A DNA stretch of 64,000 nt from the NCBI GenBank assembly GCA_000827265.1, contig KN834749.1, positions 2,035,500 through 2,099,499 on the forward strand, in the 5' to 3' direction. Shown one piece after another: positions 25,925 to 35,880 of this stretch; the stretch's first letter is position 1, and the number at the start of each line of letters is the position of its first letter. This stretch comes from Collybiopsis luxurians FD-317 M1. Lineage: Eukaryota; Basidiomycota; Agaricomycetes; Agaricales; Omphalotaceae. The translations under genes were made by a program, and so were the position numbers. The notes under the pieces are model-generated. The model worked only from the letters and a program-made list of their open reading frames with translations. It was not told the DNA's origin and did not search any database.

Positions 25925-25995
25925 CCTCAAGAATTGTTACTGTATTCAACGAATATCCCGCTAAATACTTCCTACTTAATGCCCTTAAAAATAAA

Positions 25996-28900
25996 TCACG
26001 ATGGAACGCATTGGGAGTAGACTAGAATGTTATTATGTTAGACATGATATGTTTGAGAAGCAATGTAATCTTACAGGGGTTCTGAACCGCGCAAGTGTAT
26101 CCGGCTACACAACTCGCTAAAAATTAGTGATTAATGTCAGACGCTGTTTGCTACCATCATCAAACAACGCTTACTCGGGCCAGTCCACCCTTGGCCTTGA
26201 GATAGTTTAGTAAAAAGCCGAAAGATATATATATATATATATATTCCTTACCTCCGCACTGACCGAATGCACCAGATACTGATGTAGGAGAAGAAGAGGC
26301 AGAAGTGGATGTTGAAGTTGTGTGGACTGAAGTAGATGAAGAAATAGTACTTGTTGACTTGCTAGTTGAGCTGGCAATAGAGCTGGTAGTAGAGCTGTGG
26401 CTAGTTGTAGGTGCAGTTGAAGTGGGGGGCGGGGCAGCTCCGGCTGGAAGTACGTTGAGCAAAGATTGAAAACATGATTGAGTCCAAGCATTAACCTGGC
26501 GTGCCATACCATATACCGCGACCGTTGGTTCCAATGAAAACGCTATGAAGAGCTCAGACAATGCACCAAAGATAAGCAAGGAACGAATATTCACCGGCCG
26601 TAAACACGTTGATCAGCAGTTATCGGATTTGAAGAAACACTGCCGAATCCGTGAGCAGCATCGTTGATTTGAACCCAGTTCGTTCCTTCGTAGGTATTCA
26701 AGAGGTGCTTTGCCGATACAATCCCAATTAAATACCTTCGTCGTCAGTCCTAAAGTATCCGATGGTTCCTCCAATGTTTGCGCCAGCGTAGAGGGAAGGA
26801 TAGCCGCCGGTCTATAGAAAGCTTAGTGATCGCTTAACAATCGCGATGTTTCAACTTACAGTTGCGGGGGCACCAAGGGCAAACGCTGCATCGAATCGGT
26901 CAGTATACAGAGCAAATACTTTCAGTAATTGAATCACCCCATGCTTGAGTGACGCCGGATATCGTCGTGAAGGTAGTACCGTTGTTGGTAGAGTGGAATA
27001 GACCCTACAGGACAACCATGACTTCGAACTTCGCCGAGAAGCGTTTTTACTAACCTTGTCGGTGGAAACCCACACATCGCCGCTAACGCTTGGGTGCGCG
27101 ACAATCTTCGCAGGCGTTGTAGACGAACCGAGGGTCGAAACTTTTGTGAATGTGTGACCAATGTCTGTCGACAAATAGAAGTTCGCCCCAGAGGCGGCGT
27201 AGAAGATCGCGTTGTTGCGTTTGTCTGATGCAATGAGCGATCCACTTGGGAGGGATGAGACCGCAGTGAAAGCTATGTCAGACAGTAAGCACAGACTGGT
27301 CAATGAACAACAAGAATTCGCTGACCATTGGTGAACTGAGAGACAAGTACGCCGTTGGTATTACTACTCCACAGTACAGTGTCTGCGTTGGCGGAATAGG
27401 CGACGTGACCACCTGCGTGTTTCGCATGTTACAACCAAAGGTACGTAATCAGCGAAGTCGACCTCACCGGTAACATTTAGAGCTGGAGTGTAGAATTAAG
27501 AGATTTGAACGAAAATAATCCAAATAGTCAGCCTAACAAACCTGCGCCAAAGTCTATATTCCAACTAGTACCGGAATCTAGAGCGAACTTGTGAGGAAAC
27601 TTTCAAAGAAAAAAATGCTGCAGAAGAACTTACTAGTCGACACAGCGACTTGCTGTGTAGCCGAACTAAAGAGGTATATCTCAATCCCACTGGTAGAAGT
27701 GACGGGTCATGATAAACTCGCCCAGTATCAGCTCCGATGCGCACGAAGTCTGTCGGGAAGTTTCCGGCATAATCTATGTCAGCAGCAGTAGACCATTTCG
27801 GAGTTTGGAATTCTTGCGATGGAGGAGTTGTTAACGATGTGTGGACAAAGCCTAGATTTTCGTTCAGAACGAAATGTGCCAAAGGAGATTTGCTGTCCTT
27901 ACCCCCGTCATCGCCCACAACTGATAGCAGGAGCGGTCCGGTGGGCGGGGCGACAATGTTCTGTACGCCTCAGCGGGTCAGATCTGCAAGTAATTCCCTA
28001 TCTGCACGACATACCTGCACAGACATTTCTTCCACGCCATTAGCCAACGATTCGATGGTAACGAGGTGCTCAGAATCCCACTATTCCCCTGATTTAATGA
28101 AAAAAAGAGAGCTACCTGGGATCAACGCACCGAAGTTAAATCATGTCCTCCATAGATAGTTTCGCCAGTTCCCTTGAATAAGCTGATTGAGTAACTGTTT
28201 TCAAAGAAGACCAAGATGATATTACATAGAGCCAATGATTAGAGTCAAAAGGATCGATGACCAAAGCTGTGAATCGCTGGAATAAGACAGAGTAAAGAGA
28301 TGCAGTCGCCGTACTTGCCTTCCATCATCCATCCAATTTGAAGGTCACCAACAGTAAGATCAACACTGTTAGGCCCTACGACAATATGAGCATGCACCAC
28401 AAATAGGAACACGGTGCTTACCGATCCAAGGCGCAAGTGAATCCGAATAAGTGTAGAATTTAGCCAGCGTAGGATAGCTAATCCATTCCCAGAGCGGCGA
28501 CCATGTGGCGCCACTGTCAGTCGAACGGAATATTTGACCGTCTGGCCTGAAAGTAGGTGTTGTTCGCGATGCCGAACATGTAATGAGGCAAGAACACTTA
28601 CCACCTGTGAAGAAGAGATTTATCTTAACTTGTCAGTGGCGCTTTAAAGTCTATCTAGATTTACCATCTGCATGATTCCACCTGTCAGACACGATGAAGG
28701 TGAAAACTGAATCAGCCACTCACGAATTCAAGGCTGCGACCATGATTGTACCCGGTTTTTGAAGGTCCACAGCAAGACCGCCGAAACCGAAGTATAGATC
28801 AGACCCAGATACTGGAGTGATATCCGTCCCTGAGAACTCGAAAAGTCAAGACTAGGTAGTATTTGGGCGAGAAACAAGCGGCTTACAAGTCGAAGTGGCG

Positions 28901-30348
28901 ATGTTGTATTTCTGAACCGATCCCAATGTACCATCGTAAGGGCCAGCGCCATTGCTGCAGAAAACTCTGTGAGAATCGGCGGTCTCAAGGGATATACCAA
29001 GAAACGCGTTCCTAACCTATAACTGACATACAAGGTGCTCTCTGCAGGGGATAAAACACCCTTATGAGGGAGGAAAGTGTTGTTTTGACCAGGAACAGCA
29101 GCCCCTGTGGTACGTGCCGTGAAGTACATATGACTACTCACTAAACCGACGACACTCACAGGTATTGCCTCCGTCTTCAGTCACGAAGACGTTGTTCGAA
29201 CCCATATTTGCCTAGAGCACAACAGCAGCATAAAAACTGGGGGACATTTAGCACCAGAAAACTACTTACAACACCGACAAAGATGCGAGGGGTGGCCTTT
29301 CCCGATGTCCCGGATGTAGCGTCAAAGGTGACCCAAGCTATACCAATTATATCGGAATTGTAGCCAGCTATTACAAGATGTCACTGAGGGAGAACGTTGC
29401 AGGGATCAGACAGAGCATCTTACTGGGGTCGGTCGGATCGGGGATGTAGGTTCCTTTACGAAAATTATCATCCGACATTTTGGAGAAATGTAGCATAGAC
29501 AACTTACCAACGCTCGGGAAGTTAGTAACTTGAGTCCAAGTTTTAGCGGAATTTGTCGATTTCCATAGACCGTGGCCACTACGGGCGCCAAAAAAGATAA
29601 TGGAGTTGAGGTTTGGGTCTACTGCAAGTCGTTCTCCCATTCCTCGACCTGCAAAAAAAGTGAGTCTTGGCTTATCGCGCTGTCACTTCAGCGCATTTAC
29701 CCGGCATATTCCCTGTAGCGGGGGAGAATCAGTCCGATGGCAGCAGGAAAGTGAAAAAGAAGAGTATACCTCCGACTTTGAAGGGAAGCGGAGACACCGT
29801 AAAAGTGTTTCCTTGATCGTTGGAAATGAGGATTTGGCCATTATTAGGATCAAAGCTATTGGTGTACATCCCAGTTGCCTAATTGACTGCTCGTTAAAGA
29901 CTCGACAGATAAATGGCAGACACCTTACCAAGTAGAGATTGTTAGTATTCACTGGGTCTGTAGCGAGTGCATCCACGCCCCAGTAGTTCCAGTGTGTGTT
30001 GTTCGCAAAATCAAGAAGTGGCGTCCAAGAGTCGTCCGAATTCAATCGGTAAGCGCCACCGATATCTGTTCGAGCATACGCGAGACCCTGTCAAGTGCTT
30101 CAGAAGGGTCAAAACGTCGCACTTTGAAAAAAATATCTCGCCTTCTGTTTCGGATTAAACACAATACCTGTAATAGATTGTTATTTTCTTGAGCTGAAAA
30201 TTAAGAAGGAAAGAGAAAGTATGCCTGGGACGAATCCTCCACCGCCCCCAATCTTGACATTAGCCCAGGTGTACGACTGAGTAGACACAGCGAAAGCGAG
30301 GGAAGTCGCCGCTGATACGACTAGGGTCAATAGTTTGAACTTATGCAT
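25996..30348 (-). CDS. GH74 xyloglucanase with C-terminal CBM1
   Basis: Secreted endo-xyloglucanase. Signal peptide MHKFKLLTLVVSAATSLAFA, then SYTWANVKIGGGGGFVPG. The first catalytic Asp is in GLAYARTDIGGAYRLNSDD; the second probably lies in STAADIDYAGNFPTDFVRIG. Two-propeller repeats include WGVDALATDPVNTNNLYL, GRGMGERLAVDPNLNSIIFF, GHGLWKSTNSAKTWT, IFVGVANMGSNNVFVTEDGG, SDLYFGFGGLAVDL, GQIFRSTDSGATWSPLW, VGDLQIGWMMEALVIDPFD and NFYLSTDIGHTFTKVS. A Ser/Thr linker leads to CBM1: GAFGQCGGQGWTGPTSCVAG, then YTCAVQNPFYSQCVPS, spread over four exons. More than twenty short introns. Expression probably answers to plant cell wall or carbon source; the promoter shows nothing decisive. Cell-wall degradation outside the cell. 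Confidence 0.95.
26225..26244. repeat. (AT)10 microsatellite in a CBM1 intron of the GH74 gene
   Basis: Ten uninterrupted AT dinucleotides lie inside the intron that splits the CBM1 just after FGQCGG. Their length may vary between strains and could affect splicing of the binding module. Confidence 0.9.
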
Positions 30349-30983
30349 ATCTCACAGGGCAAAGAGACACCCATAGTGCAAACGAGTTGCTTGTATTTTA
30401 TACGAGACTTGCCACCGTAGCGCGAGTGCCGAAATAAAAGCGATAATTAACCAAGAGTGACCGAGTTCCACGCGACTGTAGAAAAGATAATTCCGAGAGG
30501 TTCGAGTTGCCATTGATGACCTGCAATTGCAGTCAGTTTCAAACATCAGCGAGCGTCATCTGGTCTCGGTAACACAACTGTACCTAGTTCCTGGCTTTTT
30601 TTGGGAAGTAAAGATCGTCACTGCCTGAATTAGCAAGGGTTGACACGTCATAAGTACTTTTAACTGCTTGGTGACAGAGTATATTCTGGTAGAATCTCGG
30701 GTACGGAATTAGCGGACATCCTTTACAACCAGGATTCAAGCATGACATTATTATTGAAAGAAGCACAGAATCAAGGGACCTGGAATTAAAGAAACTAGCG
30801 ATGTAGGTGCCAGACTCTGAGCTTTACATACGCTGATACAGGGGGATTTTCGGGAAAATTCCAAGCAAAGGTACGAGGAGGCTAGTTGGCGGGCCGTACG
30901 GAACCGTGAACGCGGGCGCTAGTTCTACCTACAGAATTCTGTACAACACGTTCACCTTCTCTTTTTTAATTTTTTTCTTTAGC
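30349..30983. other. Divergent promoter region of GH74 and the unknown gene at 30984
   Basis: About 635 bp without a supported gene. The end next to 30984 has long pyrimidine runs (T/C tracts near 30955-30982), common upstream of start codons in these fungi. No clear carbon-catabolite (SYGGRG) cluster was recognised. Confidence 0.4.
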
Positions 30984-32261
30984 ATGGCATTGCAGAACGA
31001 CTTTGAGAGTTGTCTGGCCATTCTGGACCGCCCTGTTTCAATACAACTTAATCACCGCTTTCCTTCCCTTTCGCCGTCTTCCAAAGGTATTGTGCCAGGA
31101 TCTCCAAGGTCCAGAAGCGACTCCGTCCGACGACCCTATACTCGCTCCCCTCTTGGAGAGCTATGCATCGATAATAATGTCGTATGTGCCGTCATACCGT
31201 TACTTTATCTACCAAGTTGACCTCAAATGCCAATCCAGCCGACTCGAGTCAGGTCATCGTCGCGAGCAAGTAGTTTCTCTGGTTCCATTATCATCAGTCG
31301 TGAATCCAGACCCAACGTACGCTCAAGCATTTCAAGCTCGTTCCAAGCTCTCCCTCCCATTCTCTCTGGTTCGAGCGTTCATATTCGTTCCAATCTCGAC
31401 TTTAACTTCCAGTCGTTCATGATATCACAAGGAAACACTCGTTCACGCCGTCCTTCACGTCTGAACGAATGTCCCCCAGCATTACCTCCCTTACCTTCCT
31501 TATCCCAGCCTCTGTTTCCACCTACTATGGAACCACAGAGGGATCTACTCCAGTTACCCTCCCTGCGACATCCAAACAGTCCCTATGTGCCTTGGGACTC
31601 GCCGATGCGTCGACAAATTTTCCGCCCTTTGACCCCCGAATCGTCTTCCGATTCCCTTTCATGTCGTTCAGAAGTCTCTCGTAGTGGTGCTCATGCTCCC
31701 GAACCGACGGAGTTCGTTGATAACGGTCTCAAACTGGTGAAGATGTCCCGAGGCATCAGAAAGGTTCATCGGACCGTGAAACATGTAGCCGATGTCGCGA
31801 AGAGGATATTTACGCGGCAAAGGAATGTCGAACAAGTTTCTTCTGTTCCGCCGCATTTATCCATTAACCCTTCCGTCGCACCCGCCGGTAGGCTAGTCCC
31901 TCCTCCTTATCCGCCGTCTCCAGGGGTTTCTTCATTTGACTCCTCCAATACTCGGTCGCTAGCATTATGGCTCGATGCCAGACGTCAGGACAACCTTGAA
32001 TGGGAGAATGATTCTCGTCATCTAATCAGTCTGGAAGATTACGAGCGCCGAGGTAGTTGGATTCATTTGGCCGGCGACAGAGCGTTTGTTTGTTCAAATC
32101 CTGATTGCACAGTGCACTCTCGACGTTCAGATGCTATCGTGAGTATAGATGTTAGTGGGCTAGACCTTGACCTACCGGGCGTAGGGCGCGACTCTGAGGA
32201 GACCGCAGTGTCCAAGGATTTTCCCGACGTCAAGGTGGAGGACCCTCTATCATTTACTTGA
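30984..32261 (+). CDS. Unknown, largely disordered protein
   Basis: Not recognised. The first exon (MALQNDFESCLAILDRPVSI... ending ELCIDNNV) joins in phase over a 57-nt intron (GTC|gtatgt..atccag|CCGACT) to PTRVRSSSRASSFSG and a long Ser/Pro/Arg-rich stretch. A folded-looking C-terminal part follows: FVDNGLKLVKMSRGIRKVHR (basic helix), VKHVADVAKRIFTR, SLALWLDARRQDNLEWENDS, HLISLEDYERRGSWIHLAGD and FVCSNPDCTVHSRRS, in which the Cys/His spacing hints at a small metal site. About 400 residues. If the first exon is wrong, the protein would start at 31227. It lies just upstream of the kinase-like gene, same strand. No signal peptide or membrane segment. Confidence 0.65.
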
Positions 32262-32587
32262 AGATAGTTTCTTTCTTTTATCTTGTATCACCCGCATAGA
32301 CATTCAGCACTGTACCATGATATTTGCATAGCTACGTACTATTTACACCCTATAATTAATATGTTATGGTGGATGAGGTTGTACTGTCTCAACACTCGAA
32401 TTTGATGCATCATGTGTTACGTAATTCCAGCTTTGACCTTTCGACGACAACCTTGTTCTTGAATTGGCAACACTTTTGTTTCTTTCTTTCTTGTTCCAAA
32501 TCCGTATGGCCTTCAACAAAGACTATATATGCGGTTTGACCATGATCAAGCCAAATAATAATCTCTTTCTTCTCGCCACTCAACACG
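32262..32587 (+). promoter_or_regulatory. Promoter region of the kinase-like gene
   Basis: 326 bp between two same-strand genes. A TATA-like ACTATATATG at about 32522-32531 lies some 60 bp upstream of the ATG, and T/C runs (CTTTCTTTCTTGTTCC) lie near 32480-32496. No other feature is seen. Confidence 0.4.
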
Positions 32588-35261
32588 ATGCCAGGAAATA
32601 CCGAGAGGGTGTCTGGCCTTGATCCCGGCTCCAGCTTTTACAGACAACTCCAGAAACTGCTCAGTCCAAACAGTAAACCTTCGTACCAGTTCTTGCCATT
32701 CGCTATCGCCCCGAGAGTTACTTCCCCGTCGCCGACTTTCGATCTGCAACATGTGGCTGATTCCTCAACTCCAGAAACTGATGTATCATCTTCCATTGAG
32801 ACCGACACTACAGAGTGCATTTCTTCGTCAGACCTGCTACAAACTCTCTATATACCACACGGAAAATGGGAATGGGCGCGAGACCATAGCATAGTAGATG
32901 AACAGTCGAGATTTCTATCATGTAAGTCCACTATCGATGTCACAACAATGGTCGACTTATTCACGTTTGTGCAGCTGGAGCTATGTGTTCGACTTTTTTC
33001 AAGATAGGCAGATTAGCCACCCGAGAAGTCAAGTATATCTGTAAATCGTGAGCCGCTGGTCTACAATTCGTTATACCACAGGGAGCTGAATTCTTATTAG
33101 ATGGCAAACCAGCATGCATTGGGAGAATGCTTTCTATTCTGAGGTATGAGTGTTGCTATTATGTGGTGTTCATCTATTGATTAATCACTCCTAGCTCGCT
33201 CTGTACAAAAAACAGCTCAAGCCTTTGCAAGGGAAATGCGTACCGCATATCATCAATGTTTACACCGGACCCGCAGCTCTAAACGTTGCGATGGAGCCGC
33301 CACACAGCTCATTTTGGATTGAGGCTAGCGCTGACATGCCTTTATCTCTCAAAAAACTCTGTGTTGACGCTTTTACCGAGATTCACGCTCGAGGCGTCTT
33401 CCATGGTGATATCGAGCTTAGACATATGCTCATTGGCGGTGACGCCAAGGTCACCATCATTGATTTTCAAGAAAGTGCTGCCTTGGAGCCCAACGAGAAG
33501 GTGCATCTGAAGCTTGCTACTGCGGCCGATCTTAGAAAGGAAATGCGGAAGGTGAAAGTAAAGTTGGACTATCCTGGGGCGAGAGCATACGAAGAGGAAA
33601 AGAGGAATCGTTCTTTCCATGGATTTTTGCAAGCCCAACTGGATAGCCCTTGCGCAGAGCAGGAAACAGAGGAGGACGTGCTCGATCCCCCTATTCTCGA
33701 TCAACAAGAATGGGATGATTGGATCGCCGCACCCAAAGCGCCACGTTTGTTCGTTGTTCCTAATCAATCTCTGCATCAGCGGACAACCGCGTACGAAGCC
33801 TTCTTAGCGTCACTAAAAGGACTACCTCAGCTTCCGGCCAATTCAGTATCGGCACATTGTAACAAGAGACCAGATGGAGGTCCATCGTCGTCTCGAATCG
33901 TGCAGGAGAAACGGGAGACGCGCATGTATTCAGTAGCTCCTTCCGATGGACCTACGCCTAGTATGCTAGGACTCGGGGAGCGCAGTAGGACGACTTTCCG
34001 CAAAATGCAATACAAAGTTTTAGAGAATGCTTTCCCCCTTCCCCCGGCACCCACGGACACGGTACCCTCGCTCAGAAACCTCGTTGAGCAGAGCAAGCCG
34101 AACCTCGTTCATCATTCACCGGATAACTCTTTTCTTCCAAAACCGTCTGAAAGTCTGTTAGACTTGGACCACAGCGTGCTGGGTAGTAAGATCCTAGATC
34201 GATTGGCTCTTCTTCGCCGATTGGCTGCCTTCCCCCCGCAAACTCCAGGCGACCCTTTACCCTCACAATTGCGGCACCTCTTCCATGCAGAATATACAAA
34301 GGTGCAGACGTTGCAAAATACGCTAAAACGTCCTGCGTCGGCCCAATCCCATTCAAACGACGTTGATCGTCCCGCGAAACGCATTCGGCTTGACAGCGAC
34401 ACTCCTGCGTCGCTCGTTCTGTCAGGATCTTCAAACTCCCTTTCCGTCGTTCCTAATTCTTCCTCGACCGCAGTAGATACCTCGAGACCCTCAGAAGCTG
34501 AGCAATCTTCCACTTGTCTGCATCGTCCCTCCTCTTCCTCCTCCCCGTCTTCAGAAAAAGAGTTTGTAGGACTGGGCAAATATGAATGGATGCCAAACCT
34601 CCGATATCCCTCAGCGCCCAAAACTCAGAACGAGGAAGATGGGAAAGCTTGGGCGCGAATAGCAATGGAAAGTTTAGCGCAATGCGCGTCAGAACAGCTT
34701 CCACACCCTGATCTGATTAAACTATACCCTCATCATCCTCGGTGGACTGAGCCAGACGTCAAGGTCTTCCTCGAGCGACTCAAAAAATCCGAGACCGAAT
34801 TAGCTTGGACTGCGATGCGATATCCTGACACGAAGTTTACGGTTCCGCGACATCCCAGGTCGTTGGGTAACCTGAAACGAACTCTGGAAGAGATACAACG
34901 AGATTTGGACGATTCATCTGCTGAAGATTCGATCAGAGCACACAAACGCCTACGCTGCCAATCAACTGAGGAGGACGATCGCGGAAGTGCCACGGACGAT
35001 TTAGCCAATGTTAAGCGGCGTCAAAGTCCACCGGCGACAACTCGCAAGGTTCGCTTTGCTACCCTTGATAGGGATGAAGAAAGCTCATCAGCAATGAAGT
35101 GCGCAGCCGCTTTACCTCTTTCCCCTGCGTCTTCAGAAACTTCAATAAAAATCTCTCATACGACAGAAGAAATGCCTCAAAATGAACACAGCTTGGGGAG
35201 TGCTCCATCGTGGATTCAATGGCCCCTCAATCTTGTGACGCGGGTTTTTAGTTGGGTGTAG
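32588..35261 (+). CDS. Degenerate protein kinase-like protein with long disordered tail
   Basis: Four exons (32588-32921, 32975-33047, 33101-33143, 33195-35261) join in phase to 838 residues. The joined middle reads KIGRLATREVKYICKSWQ, HWENAFYSELALYKKQLKPL and QGKCVPHIINVYTGP, the N-lobe pattern of a kinase-like family common in basidiomycetes. The catalytic loop is FHGDIELRHMLI (HGD near residues 220-222), and the metal-binding motif is IIDFQES with Gln in place of Gly (Asp240). The usual loop Asn is His/Arg, so activity may be weak or absent. From about residue 330 the protein is disordered, with a bipartite-looking basic signal (RPAKRIRLD), Ser-rich and acidic stretches, and a hydrophobic end WPLNLVTRVFSWV. 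A 43-nt exon is unusually small. Function unknown. Confidence 0.8.
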
Positions 35262-35880
35262 GGAAGTATATGCTATGTTGTGATACAGCATGTAGAGCCA
35301 AATGGGCCTTTGGTGTTCATTCCGTCAACATCGCAGTACTTTGTTTGGAGGACATGTAGCAAAACTTCGAGATGGACTGAATTCTGAATTCAAATGACCA
35401 CCCGTACACTAATACATGTTACCTCGCGGGCGGGGGCTTTAACACGCTGAATTATAGTAACCGATAACTGTTGTCACTATGTTATACTGCGAACAATATG
35501 CTCTCCTGTGTAGGACCACGCGGTAACTAGTCCATAACCGTTGTAAATCAAGCGAAGCGCTCTTCCGTAAAGTTTTCAACTAATCGGCTCAGTTGGCCTA
35601 AAAGGCTTTGCATTCTCTCGAACTGAAGAAGTTGAGGGTATTTTCTTATCTCGAAATTTAAGCATCGTCTTTGTGCCCTTATTTTCTCTAAATCGGTAAT
35701 TGGTGCGAGGGTTAAAATTGAAAGGCGCATCATTTGTGAAAATTGTTCAGCACATTCAATTGAAAGATAACTGTCAGCCACTCCACACTTTGTCCTTTAC
35801 ATAACGCCGTTATAAGCGCTATGGGTCGGAACTCGGGATTATAGCTCTTGTCCTCATCTCCTTTCCCTTTCTCCCTCAGG
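35262..35880. other. Intergenic stretch with one unassigned minus-strand frame
   Basis: About 620 bp. A minus-strand frame at 35548-35781 (begins at GTG, 77 codons) encodes an amphipathic-looking peptide (RLSILTLAPITDLEKIRA, YPQLLQFERMQSLLGQLSRL). It has no ATG in good position, no known motif and no partner exon that I could find. Near 35850-35880 a C/T-rich tract precedes the permease start. Confidence 0.35.

Noticed and set aside
26150..26300. CBM1 of the GH74 protein seemed truncated after GQCGG or after WTGPSKRCL.
   Set aside because: Two further introns (CCGA|gtaagc..ttttag|CGAG and CCCT|gtaaga..tctag|TCTAC) restore a full CBM1 ending YSQCVPS at 25996.
33048..33200. Frame breaks in the kinase-like gene suggested a pseudogene.
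   Set aside because: Using the acceptor at 33100/33101 and the donor after 33143 keeps phase through all four exons without any stop.
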